DNA of 8,201 nucleotides from Candidatus Bathyarchaeota archaeon (GCA_011041895.1 DRAE01000117.1:1-8201); one strand, 5' to 3'. Positions 1-7,043 are shown, counted from the first letter of the stretch. Notes: generated from the sequence alone by a model not told the origin. Made by a program: numbers and translations.

Positions 1-2183
1 AAGTCTTCCGCTTTCGGAGGCTCCGGCTTCAGTCCTTTCTGCTCTCTAAGCTTTCTTATCAGCTCGGGAAGCATACTTTGCGGTACTGGTCTCCAGCATT
101 TGAATTCCGTTGCCCAGAATGCTCTTCCCCCAGTGGCTGCTCTCATCACTTGGCTTAGATCGAAGCTTTCAGCTACTGGTAGCTCTCCCTCGACTATCAT
201 CAGGTTTCCTCTTGATTTCATTTCCAGTACTCTTCCACGCTTTCTAGTGAGCACGCTTGTAACAGCTCCGACAAGCTCCGCTGGAACTTGTACACTTATT
301 CTAAGTATCGGCTCTAAGAGTGTCGGTTTCGCTGATAGGAAGCATGCGAAGACTGCTTGTTTCACCGCTGGCATTATCTGTGCTGGCCCTCTGTGAATTG
401 GATCCTCGTGTAGCTTAGCATCTACGAATCTCACCTTGACTCCTCTAATTGGGTTCCCGGTGAGTGGCCCCTCTTTCATTGCCCAGTTAAACCCAGCTTT
501 CACAAGCTCTTTGACTTCCTGGATGTACTGTACTCCATGTGTATTGTTTATTAGGAAGTTGAAATGCTCGTTTATCTCCCATAGTCTTTTGGCGTCGTCT
601 CTTGGATAGCCAGCATCTATTAAGATCTGTTGCTGGTGCTTGAGTGTCTGCAGCATTGAAATCTTTCCTTGCTCTAATAGTGCGAGGGCTGTTTCTTCTA
701 ATGGCTCTATGGTGAACCATAGCTTGTTATGCTTATTAGGCGACTTACCCATGAATGGACCAGCTTTTCCAGTAATGGTTTCTCTGTAAATTACTTGTGG
801 CGGACTTGTGACAACCTCTATGCCCTTTTTAGTAAGGTACTCTAGAATGGCTATTTCGAGGTGGAGCACACCCATTCCAGATAGAAGATACTCTCCGGTT
901 TCAGTGTTTATTGTCACTTTCAGATTTGGATCTTCGATCTCCATGATTTTCATTTGATTAATCAGTTTCTGTAAGTCCTGTGTTCTCTTAGGCTCAACGG
1001 CAACCGTTACGACAGGTTCCGAGATATACTTTATCTGTTCAAATGGGGGAATATCTATATCTGGCAGAGTTATTGTATCTCCGGCTCTAGCCTCTGATAC
1101 TCCTAGAAGAGCGACAATGTTTCCAGCGTAAAGCTCATCTACTGGAACTCTATGTGGACCCATATAGATTCCGACTTGCTGGATATTGGTTTTAACATTT
1201 GATCTTATAATCTTTATTCTCTGGCCCGTCCTGAAAACTCCTGAGAATATCCTTCCAGTAGCTACGATTCCAGCATGGGGGTCGACTATTACTTTTGTGA
1301 CAACCATCACTGGCGGGCCATTAGCGTCGCAGTTTAATAAGGCTTTCCCAACTTCAGAGTCTAGGTCTCCATGCCATAGTCTTGGAATTCTATACTTCTG
1401 TGCCTCAATTGGATTAGGAGCTTTTCTAACTACACAGTCTAGGACAGCTTTATAGAGTGGAATTGTCTCTTCAAGCGCCTTTATGTTATTCTGCTCGTAA
1501 GCTTTGGTTATATCACCGAAAGTTAAGCCTTTTTCCTGCAGTATCTGAAACGTGAATCCCCATCTATGCTTTGCCGAGCCAAATATCACGGTACCATCTT
1601 GTACCTTAACCTTCCACTTATCAACGAATTCGGGTTCAGCATATAGTTCTATCAGCTCATTGAAGTCTCTGATAATTCTCATGAACTTCTCTTGAACCTC
1701 TTGTGGAGTGAGCTTGAGCTCTGTGATAAGTCTGTCGACCTTGTTTATGTAGAGAACTGGTCTAACTCTCTCTTGGAGAGCCTGCTTTGTAACGGTTTCC
1801 GTTTGAGCCATTATCTCCTCGACAGCGTCGACCACCACTATTGCAAAGTCTATTGCTCTTAGAGCTCTTGTAACTTTACCTGAGAAGTCAACATGGCCAG
1901 GTGTATCTATTAGGTTGATAACGTATGGCACACCGTCAACCTCGTGTAGTAAGCTTATGTTAGCAGCTTTGATTGTGATACCTCGCTTCTGCTCCTCTTC
2001 CATGTAGTCTAGGGCTCTAGCCTCACCAGCGAGATCAGCTTTCAATAGTCCGGAACTGGCAAGCAGGCTGTCGGTCATAGTAGTTTTTCCATGGTCGATA
2101 TGGGCAATTATTCCAATGTTTCTAATCTGCTCTGGGTTTCTCATTATTTTCAGGAGTTCTGGAACTTGCTTGTACTTGGGCAT
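1..2183 (-). CDS. fusA: Translation elongation factor EF-2 (3' end cut by window edge)
   Basis: This is the archaeal EF-2 GTPase, which moves tRNAs and mRNA through the ribosome after each peptide bond. About 727 residues are visible with no stop, and the reading frame leaves the window in a stretch ending PPKAED, which resembles the usual archaeal C-terminus, so only a few residues are missing. The P-loop AHIDHGKTT is at residues 27-35, the switch II motif DTPGH at 93-97 and the guanine-specificity motif NKVD at 147-150. The domain IV loop LHEDPIHRGPAQ carries His597, at the position converted to diphthamide in EF-2 of archaea and eukaryotes. The ATG start is supported by a GAGGT Shine-Dalgarno site eight bases upstream and by the typical N-terminus MPKYKQVPELLKIM. 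It is the last gene of the co-directional block, 78 bases after eL41, and probably has its own promoter. The family assignment is essentially certain. Confidence 0.98.
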   Translation of the reverse strand, partial: MPKYKQVPELLKIMRNPEQIRNIGIIAHIDHGKTTMTDSLLASSGLLKADLAGEARALDYMEEEQKRGITIKAANISLLHEVDGVPYVINLIDTPGHVDFSGKVTRALRAIDFAIVVVDAVEEIMAQTETVTKQALQERVRPVLYINKVDRLITELKLTPQEVQEKFMRIIRDFNELIELYAEPEFVDKWKVKVQDGTVIFGSAKHRWGFTFQILQEKGLTFGDITKAYEQNNIKALEETIPLYKAVLDCVVRKAPNPIEAQKYRIPRLWHGDLDSEVGKALLNCDANGPPVMVVTKVIVDPHAGIVATGRIFSGVFRTGQRIKIIRSNVKTNIQQVGIYMGPHRVPVDELYAGNIVALLGVSEARAGDTITLPDIDIPPFEQIKYISEPVVTVAVEPKRTQDLQKLINQMKIMEIEDPNLKVTINTETGEYLLSGMGVLHLEIAILEYLTKKGIEVVTSPPQVIYRETITGKAGPFMGKSPNKHNKLWFTIEPLEETALALLEQGKISMLQTLKHQQQILIDAGYPRDDAKRLWEINEHFNFLINNTHGVQYIQEVKELVKAGFNWAMKEGPLTGNPIRGVKVRFVDAKLHEDPIHRGPAQIMPAVKQAVFACFLSAKPTLLEPILRISVQVPAELVGAVTSVLTRKRGRVLEMKSRGNLMIVEGELPVAESFDLSQVMRAATGGRAFWATEFKCWRPVPQSMLPELIRKLREQKGLKPEPPKAED

Positions 2184-2191
2184 TTTCTACT

Positions 2192-2196
2192 ACCTC
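2192..2196 (-). promoter_or_regulatory. Shine-Dalgarno site of EF-2
   Basis: The minus strand reads GAGGT followed by eight bases and then the EF-2 ATG. It matches the anti-Shine-Dalgarno end of archaeal 16S rRNA and fixes the start at 2183. Confidence 0.7.
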
Positions 2197-2245
2197 TTCA
2201 CTTGATGACCTCTCTTTAACTGAATTGATATGATAAATTGGTTTT

Positions 2246-2256
2246 TATTTTAAAAG
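2246..2256 (-). promoter_or_regulatory. Putative TATA box of EF-2
   Basis: In the 78-base gap between eL41 and EF-2 the minus strand contains CTTTTAAAATA, an AT-only core of the archaeal TATA type. A start site about 25 bases downstream would fall near 2225 and give a leader of about 40 bases that carries the GAGGT ribosome site. The same T-rich stretch could instead help end the upstream transcript. This is inferred from composition and spacing only. Confidence 0.45.
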
Positions 2257-2261
2257 TTTAA

Positions 2262-2339
2262 CTACTTGTATCTTGCTCTCCTTCTCTTGCGCTTTCTCTT
2301 AAGCCTTCTCATTCGCTTCTTTTTCCACTTCTTCCTCAT
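2262..2339 (-). CDS. rpl41e: 50S ribosomal protein eL41 (25 residues)
   Basis: This tiny gene encodes 25 residues, beginning MRKKWKKKRMRRLKRKR and ending RARYK before a TAG stop. About three quarters of the residues are Lys or Arg, with a single Trp at position 5. Size, composition and the M-R-x-K-W-K-K-K-R-M-R-R-L-K-R-K-R pattern match the L41e/eL41 family, which forms one small helix at the interface between ribosomal subunits. A GGTG Shine-Dalgarno core lies six bases before the ATG. It starts 23 bases after the XPF stop codon and so is probably cotranscribed with it, and EF-2 follows 78 bases later, which fits a translation role. It is short enough to be missed by standard gene finders, but the sequence match is strong for its length. 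Confidence 0.9.
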   Translation of the reverse strand: MRKKWKKKRMRRLKRKRKRRRARYK

Positions 2340-2362
2340 CTCTAACACCGCTTAAGTATAGG

Positions 2363-3064
2363 CTATTGCGATTTTGTAGTATTCTTCTCCAGATTATTAA
2401 GTTTTTTCTTAACAGTTTGACTGAACGGCGTGTTTAGAATCTTATGTATCGTTACAGCCCTTTCGAATCCTATTCCAGGGATATTGGCAAATTGTTGAAG
2501 CGTTAAGTTCATGATGTTCCTCACAGTTCCATATTTTCTCAGCAATGTCTGGGCTGTTTTCTCTCCTACATGTGGAAGAGAGGATACAACGTACAGTTGC
2601 CATTCCTCCAAGGTCTTGGGACGAGTCTTTCTCTCCTTTAATACAAGCCTTCTTTTCTTGGGTTTTGATATTTGCAACCATAGACGGTATATTAGAAGCG
2701 CCGTCTGCTGCTTGTCCAGCGTGTTCACAACATTGACTTTGAGATTTGTCATCAAGGATGCAATTGCCCCAAAATATACGTTAACGTCTCTTCCATCAGC
2801 GTTTATATCGTCTAGCTTACCCTCTATAATGATTATCGGGATCTCGAATTCAGAGGCTAATGCTGAAGCTTGGAGAAAGAGACGCCCATCGTATATTGAT
2901 CTCATAAAGTCTCTGATCGATTTACGCTCTATTCCTATTCCCTCAGCTATGATATAGTCTCCTACGGTTAACTGTGAAAACCATACTCTACAACCCAGTC
3001 GCTTTAAAATAGCTGGAATACCCGATGCTCTTTCCCTATTGTCCACAATTATTCTGAAATTCAT
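2363..3064 (-). CDS. xpf: XPF/ERCC4-type structure-specific endonuclease (short archaeal form)
   Basis: This 233-residue protein is a XPF/MUS81-family nuclease that cuts branched DNA such as 3' flaps, forks and nicked junctions as a dimer. The ERCC4 nuclease domain covers roughly residues 3-130. It contains VDNRER at 7-12, GD at 35-36 and the signature ERKSIRD at 46-52, so the catalytic Asp, Glu, Arg and Lys are all present. After a basic linker (about 134-150), a tandem helix-hairpin-helix domain carries LPHVGEKTA (163-171) and IPGIGFERA (195-203). There is no helicase domain, as in crenarchaeal XPF, unlike euryarchaeal Hef. Crenarchaeal XPF usually needs PCNA, bound by a C-terminal PIP box. 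The tail here (about 210-233) is Lys/Asn-rich and has no obvious Q-x-x-hydrophobic-x-x-aromatic-aromatic motif. The ATG overlaps the uspA stop as ATGA, and GGTGA lies four bases upstream, so the two genes are translationally linked. Confidence 0.95.
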   Translation of the reverse strand: MNFRIIVDNRERASGIPAILKRLGCRVWFSQLTVGDYIIAEGIGIERKSIRDFMRSIYDGRLFLQASALASEFEIPIIIIEGKLDDINADGRDVNVYFGAIASLMTNLKVNVVNTLDKQQTALLIYRLWLQISKPKKRRLVLKERKTRPKTLEEWQLYVVSSLPHVGEKTAQTLLRKYGTVRNIMNLTLQQFANIPGIGFERAVTIHKILNTPFSQTVKKKLNNLEKNTTKSQ

Positions 3065-3474
3065 GTCTTCACCAACAAAACATTGACGCTACTGTAAACA
3101 GCAACTCTCTCAGCTGTGCTTCCTATGAAGTGTGGATGATGTTTAAGGGATCTGCTTCTTTGTGCAATTACTATAAGGTCAACACCCATTTCCTTAGCAA
3201 CTTTCATTATCTCAATGAATGGAATACCTATCCTAGATTCCTTTTTACAGGTTACTCCTAAGCTTCTACATATATTACATGCTTCGTTGAGTATATCTTC
3301 AGCCTCTCTCTCAAGCTCCTTTTTCAATCGTTCAAAGTATGGAAGCGAAGAGTCTATAACATGCAATACAATGAGCTCCTTTGCACCAATGCTTTTAACG
3401 AGCCCGACGGCGTAGCGCAAAGCTTTTTCAGAGTATTTAGAGCCGTCGACGGGGACCAGTACGCTTGTTATCAT
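3061..3474 (-). CDS. Universal stress protein (UspA family), single domain
   Basis: This is a single Usp domain of 137 residues with the Rossmann-like alpha/beta pattern. It opens with SVLVPVDGS (residues 4-12, with the conserved Asp10), has an internal ELIVLHVID strand and ends in GSTAERV followed by SSVNVLLVK. Usp proteins are small cytoplasmic dimers linked to stress, and many bind ATP through G-x-x-G-x9-G-S. Here the spacing is kept, but the two leading glycines are Gln105 and Arg108 while G118-S119 remain, so nucleotide binding is doubtful. I chose the ATG at 3474 because GAGGG lies six bases before it. An in-frame ATG two codons upstream (3480) directly abuts that site with no spacer. 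The gene sits between ecfT and xpf and overlaps the xpf start by four bases (ATGA). Its specific role is unknown. Confidence 0.92.
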   Translation of the reverse strand: MITSVLVPVDGSKYSEKALRYAVGLVKSIGAKELIVLHVIDSSLPYFERLKKELEREAEDILNEACNICRSLGVTCKKESRIGIPFIEIMKVAKEMGVDLIVIAQRSRSLKHHPHFIGSTAERVAVYSSVNVLLVKT

Positions 3475-3480
3475 CAACAT

Positions 3481-3485
3481 CCCTC
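3481..3485 (-). promoter_or_regulatory. Shine-Dalgarno site that decides the usp start
   Basis: GAGGG on the minus strand is followed directly by an ATG at 3480 and, six bases on, by a second in-frame ATG at 3474. The spacing favours the second ATG. Confidence 0.6.
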
Positions 3486-3494
3486 ATGTAAGCT

Positions 3495-3511
3495 TTAGCT
3501 TGAAGAGCTAA
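3495..3511. repeat. Perfect inverted repeat in the ecfT-usp gap
   Basis: TTAGCT and AGCTAA are perfect 6-base arms separated by five bases. They fill the middle of the gap between the ecfT stop and the usp ribosome site. It could be a small operator-like dyad or an RNA hairpin. There is no T-run after it on the minus strand, so a bacterial-type terminator is unlikely. An inverted repeat of this size can also occur by chance. Confidence 0.4.
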
Positions 3512-3516
3512 TTAAA
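3509..3516 (-). promoter_or_regulatory. Possible internal TATA box before usp
   Basis: The minus strand reads TTTAATTA over the end of ecfT. A start about 26 bases downstream would fall just ahead of the GAGGG ribosome site and give a very short leader. The inverted repeat at 3495-3511 overlaps its edge. The evidence is composition and spacing only, so this is a weak call. Confidence 0.22.
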
Positions 3517-4312
3517 TTAAGGTAGAATAGGGAAGTTGCATAATCAAACTAACTATTTCGCTAAATGTAAGGAGGTGAATACTTGAGAAGAAGATAATGT
3601 ACACGATAATAAGCAACATGATTACTATGACAATATTGAATACGGCATCTAGGAGGCTGAAGGATGGCTGTTCAGCATAAGTTCTAGGCTTTCCTGGATT
3701 AAATCCTCTGGTTTCCAAAGCTTCAGCAAGCTGTTGGCTCCTTCTGATAGCACACACTATTACTGGCACAAGTATCGGAATGTAATTTTTGACCCTATTG
3801 AAAACGTTTCCGGAATCTAGCTCTAATGCACGAGCTCTCTGAGCAAATATTATCATCTCAGTTTCACGTGTGAGTGTAGGTATGAACCTAAGTGACGATG
3901 AGAAAATGAACCCTAAATCTAATGGAGCTCTTATCCTTGAAAAAATCACTGATATTTCATCGGGATTAAGTGTCATAAACGTAACTGAAAAAGCAGATGC
4001 CATGAGAAGAAGCCTCAAAACCATGGAAACCGAGAAATCTAGATCCCATAGTGTGACAAAGTTCGCAATGAAGATGAGAGCTGATAGGGAAATTAACAGT
4101 CTGTATGATTGAAGAAGTCTTCTAAGCACTCTGGCTATGGCTGCTACTGCTAAGGTAACCGTTAAAGCAATCATGAAAATTGTGAAGTTCTGCTGTATTA
4201 AGGCTATAACTGTCATTATAAGTGCAAACAGCATTTTCGAAAGCGGGTGTAAACGATGTATAGGCGTCTCCCCTTTTTTAAACGTGAATGCCTTTAGGAA
4301 TGAATATGCCAT
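3512..4312 (-). CDS. ecfT: ECF transporter transmembrane subunit EcfT (CbiQ family)
   Basis: This 266-residue membrane protein is the EcfT scaffold of an energy-coupling-factor ABC importer, which takes up vitamins or metal ions. Hydrophobic spans lie near residues 28-60, 72-89, 98-115, 178-190 and 223-245. Between them a cytoplasmic region carries the two coupling-helix motifs that dock into the ATPases: QRARALELDSG at 158-168 (Ala-Arg-Ala in place of the more common Ala-Arg-Gly) and EALETRGF at 197-204 (Thr-Arg-Gly). The N-terminal HRLHPLSKM segment (19-27) is also typical of the family. The start ATG follows the ATPase stop after only two bases, with AAGGTG seven bases upstream, so the pair is cotranscribed and probably coupled. 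No S component (substrate-binding membrane protein) is seen in the window, so the substrate cannot be deduced from context. Confidence 0.93.
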   Translation of the reverse strand: MAYSFLKAFTFKKGETPIHRLHPLSKMLFALIMTVIALIQQNFTIFMIALTVTLAVAAIARVLRRLLQSYRLLISLSALIFIANFVTLWDLDFSVSMVLRLLLMASAFSVTFMTLNPDEISVIFSRIRAPLDLGFIFSSSLRFIPTLTRETEMIIFAQRARALELDSGNVFNRVKNYIPILVPVIVCAIRRSQQLAEALETRGFNPGKPRTYAEQPSFSLLDAVFNIVIVIMLLIIVYIIFFSSIHLLTFSEIVSLIMQLPYSTLI

Positions 4313-4314
4313 AC

Positions 4315-6042
4315 TTATGCACCTTTAGTAGAGATTATCTCCAATGCCAGATCTCGTGGAGAGAGATGTAATGGAGTGCCTATTCCAATGTCCTTAAGAA
4401 GCTCCCTTATCTTTACAACATCGGGCTTGATGAGATTGGCACTTCTTAACACATTTTCATTTGTAAAGATTTCAAGTGGAGAACCATCTGCAATAACCTT
4501 TCCATTAGACATCAAGATTATTCTTTTAAAGAATGAAAGAGAAAACTCTATGTCATGTGTAGTAACTATTATTGTTTTCCCCTGCAAAGTAAGTTGTTCA
4601 AGTAAACGCTTCAACCTTTCCTTTTGAAATCTGTCTTGTCCAAGGGTTGGCTCATCCAAGATCAGTATATCAGGATCACCTACAAGTATACTTGCTAGAG
4701 CGACACGCTTTCTCTCTCCTTCACTCAACATGAATGGAGAACTCTCCGCATACTTATCTAGGTCGAGCATTGTTAGTATCCTTTTTACCCGTTGCCTCAC
4801 AACGTTCTCTGGATACCTCAAATTCCTTAAAAGAAAAGCTACTTCATCAAATACGGTCTCAGAGAATATTTGATGATCCGGGTTTTGAAAGCAAACCCCT
4901 ATGAATCTAGCTATCTTGCTCGTTGGAAGCTTAGTTAGATCAATTTTCTCGTTGAACACTATGGAACCCTTTTCAATTTTCACGAGATTCATTATAGCCC
5001 TTATAAGCGTAGTTTTACCAGCTCCATTTGAGCCCATTATTGCAACACGATCTCCCTTGAAGATTTTCATTGACACACCTTTTAACGCGTAGTCCCCACC
5101 TTCATATTTAAACCATACATCTTTAACGTCCAGAATAGTTTTTCCCTCAGCTTTAATAGGAGGAGATTGTGGAAGACTGTCACATTTTATGGGGCTTACA
5201 TATTTTGCTATTTCACTAAGCTCATGAACTTTGAGCGGCCTCCAATTTTTGGGGAGCCTTATTTTTCTCGAGAGTGTTTTCACAAACTCTACTACGGGGG
5301 GGATTTCTATGCCTATACCTAGGGCCTTGTCATTGTAAAAAACTTCTTCAGGAGAGCCATCGAGCACTATGTGCCCATTATCCATTATGATCACTCTATC
5401 GACTATGGGGGCTAGAAGCCATGAGCGATGCTCGGAGATTAGAATTGATATTCCCTCAGAGGAAAGCTCCTTCAGGAAGGATATTACCTCTACAGCTGAG
5501 ATAGGGTCTAAATTGCTTGTTGGCTCATCTAGGAGTAATAGCTTTGGCCTCATCACTAGAATTGATGCAATTGCAACTTTCTGTTGCTCTCCTCCACTTA
5601 GCTCATAGGGGGCTTTATCAGCTATATGTTTCATCCGAAACTTTTCAAGGGTTTCCTCAACAATTTGCTTTATTTTTGGAGGAGGTAGAAGCCTATTTTC
5701 AAGGCCGAAAGCAAGTTCTCTTCTAACGGAAAGGCAGAAAAGTTGATTTTCAGGGTTTTGGAACACGGTTCCAACTTTTTCTGAAAGTTTTTCTGGAGAA
5801 GACTCTTGTACATCGACTCCAAAAACCCTTACCTTGCCACTATATTCTCCGCTATAAAAGTGTGGTATGAGCCCGTTGATACATCTTATGAGAGTAGTTT
5901 TACCACATCCACTTGGACCCATTAATAGTATGAACTCTCCCTCATAGATCTCAAGGTTCACGTTTTTTAAAGCATATCTTCTAGAGGAAGCATATCTAAA
6001 GCTTAAGTTATCGATTGAAACTATGGCCTTCTGCTCTCTCAA
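4315..6042 (-). CDS. Fused ECF-type double ABC ATPase (EcfA-EcfA' in one chain)
   Basis: This protein of about 575 residues holds two complete ABC ATPase domains and powers the ECF importer together with the adjacent EcfT. Domain 1 (about 6-235) has Walker A GPSGCGKTT (42-50), the Q-loop FQNPENQ, signature LSGGEQQ (148-154), Walker B LLLLDEPTSNLD and switch His205. Domain 2 (about 302-525) has Walker A GSNGAGKTT (337-345), FQNPDHQ, a variant signature LSEGERK (439-445), ILILDEPTLGQD and switch His496. The Q-loop form FQNPxxQ is typical of ECF ATPases, and GQD in the D-loop resembles YkoD-type proteins, some of which serve thiamine-precursor uptake, which is only a hint. I chose the TTG at 6042. 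AGGTGA lies four bases upstream, the same arrangement as in pfdB, and the protein then begins just before the first strand. A TTG at 6072 would overlap the DHH gene by 26 bases and lacks a close ribosome site. Confidence 0.94.
   Translation of the reverse strand: MREQKAIVSIDNLSFRYASSRRYALKNVNLEIYEGEFILLMGPSGCGKTTLIRCINGLIPHFYSGEYSGKVRVFGVDVQESSPEKLSEKVGTVFQNPENQLFCLSVRRELAFGLENRLLPPPKIKQIVEETLEKFRMKHIADKAPYELSGGEQQKVAIASILVMRPKLLLLDEPTSNLDPISAVEVISFLKELSSEGISILISEHRSWLLAPIVDRVIIMDNGHIVLDGSPEEVFYNDKALGIGIEIPPVVEFVKTLSRKIRLPKNWRPLKVHELSEIAKYVSPIKCDSLPQSPPIKAEGKTILDVKDVWFKYEGGDYALKGVSMKIFKGDRVAIMGSNGAGKTTLIRAIMNLVKIEKGSIVFNEKIDLTKLPTSKIARFIGVCFQNPDHQIFSETVFDEVAFLLRNLRYPENVVRQRVKRILTMLDLDKYAESSPFMLSEGERKRVALASILVGDPDILILDEPTLGQDRFQKERLKRLLEQLTLQGKTIIVTTHDIEFSLSFFKRIILMSNGKVIADGSPLEIFTNENVLRSANLIKPDVVKIRELLKDIGIGTPLHLSPRDLALEIISTKGA
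5296..5302 (-). other. Run of seven C in the linker between the two ATPase domains
   Basis: The minus strand reads ATC CCC CCC GTA GTA GAG in the gene's frame, coding Ile-Pro-Pro-Val-Val-Glu at the end of ATPase domain 1. In the +1 frame the run is followed at once by TAG TAG. A slip there would release a protein of about 249 residues containing only the first ATPase. The open frame continues cleanly across the run, so the gene itself is intact. Whether slippage occurs is unknown. Confidence 0.5.
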
Positions 6043-6046
6043 TGTT

Positions 6047-6052
6047 TCACCT
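6047..6052 (-). promoter_or_regulatory. Shine-Dalgarno site that decides the TTG start of the ECF ATPase
   Basis: AGGTGA on the minus strand contains the TGA stop of the DHH gene and is followed by AACA and then TTG. The GGTGA-N4-start spacing is the same as before pfdB and xpf. Confidence 0.6.
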
Positions 6053-7042
6053 ACTTTTAATTCTCTCCTCAATCATTCTAACAGATACCTTTAGTATTTC
6101 CATTAAATCACTTTTGTTCCCATAACCATTTGCCCCGGCTGCTGTTGGGTGGCCTCCCCCGGCACCTCCAATGAGCTTACCTATCTCGCTCATGAGCTCC
6201 GCTAGAGAGATGCCTGTGCTCTCGTAGAAAGAGCGTGTAGATCTAGCTGAAATAACTATCTTATTTCCATCAGTCACTCCTCCCGTGATTGCGACGTCTG
6301 CCCCAAGTGATACAAGCATTGATGAAATCAATCCATGAAAACTTGAGACATGTGTGAAAACTATGATATAGTCTCCAACGCGTTTTATTTTGGATCTTGT
6401 AAGAGCTTTCAATTTAGCCATTCTCTCAGAGATATCGGGAACATGACGTAGATAATTTATGGCATCCCTATAGTTGACACCCTTCTCAGTTATTTCAGCC
6501 ACTATCTTGAGAGTTTCACATGATGCAAGTGAGAGTTGTTTAGTGTCGAAGAGAATGCCTATTAGAAGCATGAAGTAGATCTCCTTGGGAGGATCAATTT
6601 TGAACTTCTTAAGCATCTTATACACGATTTCACATGTGGATGGAGATAGCTCATGTATAAGTATTGCATCAGTGTTCTTTATCACGTACATTGGAATCTG
6701 ATGATGGTCAATTATGGCAAATACTTTCACGTTTACATCTGGATACGATGCTTTAATATCATTCATGTCAACTAATATAGCGCAATCGAATTCTAACAGC
6801 TCTTCTAAGTCCAAGGATATATCGACGTTAAAATCCTCAACCATTTTCTTAGATAGAGCTGATAGCGAGCTAGAGAAAATTTTCACTGAAACATTATCTA
6901 AAGAATGTTCGAGAAAATATTTTGTAGCAACAGCTGATCCTATTGCATCCGGATCCGCGTTGGGATGGGTTAATATTGCTATACGTCTGACCTTTGATTT
7001 TCTAATATTTTCAAGTAACTTTTCAGCGAGAGTTTTTATCAT
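6047..7042 (-). CDS. DHH/DHHA1 family phosphoesterase (NrnA-like)
   Basis: This 331-residue protein has all the hallmarks of the DHH superfamily of metal-dependent phosphoesterases. The first metal-binding motif THPNADPDAIGS lies at residues 25-36 (His26, Asp30, Asp32), ILVDMND supplies Asp92, DHH itself is at 112-114, and GILFDTKQ supplies Asp166. The C-terminal DHHA1 domain ends in GGAGGGHPTAAG (292-303), which binds the nucleotide substrate. Relatives degrade short oligoribonucleotides, hydrolyse pAp or cleave cyclic dinucleotides, and the sequence alone does not decide which. I chose the ATG at 7042, one base after the pfdB stop (TAATATG). A TTG seven codons upstream would overlap pfdB and has no ribosome site either. 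Lack of a clear Shine-Dalgarno site suggests translation coupled to pfdB. Position next to translation genes fits RNA turnover, which is inference. Confidence 0.93.
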   Translation of the reverse strand: MIKTLAEKLLENIRKSKVRRIAILTHPNADPDAIGSAVATKYFLEHSLDNVSVKIFSSSLSALSKKMVEDFNVDISLDLEELLEFDCAILVDMNDIKASYPDVNVKVFAIIDHHQIPMYVIKNTDAILIHELSPSTCEIVYKMLKKFKIDPPKEIYFMLLIGILFDTKQLSLASCETLKIVAEITEKGVNYRDAINYLRHVPDISERMAKLKALTRSKIKRVGDYIIVFTHVSSFHGLISSMLVSLGADVAITGGVTDGNKIVISARSTRSFYESTGISLAELMSEIGKLIGGAGGGHPTAAGANGYGNKSDLMEILKVSVRMIEERIKSR

Positions 7043-7043
7043 A

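Noticed and set aside
2203..2223. C/D box sRNA-like arrangement on the plus strand (TGATGA, 11 bases, CTGA) upstream of EF-2
   Set aside because: There is a C box and one CTGA, but no convincing second box pair and no closing stem, and it overlaps the EF-2 leader.
2349..2358. TATACTTAAG on the minus strand as a promoter for eL41
   Set aside because: It is so close to the ATG that a start site about 25 bases downstream would fall inside the coding region.
2511..2957. Open frame of 148 codons on the plus strand
   Set aside because: It lies antisense to the well-supported XPF gene, its translation shows no family pattern, and such frames are expected opposite real genes.
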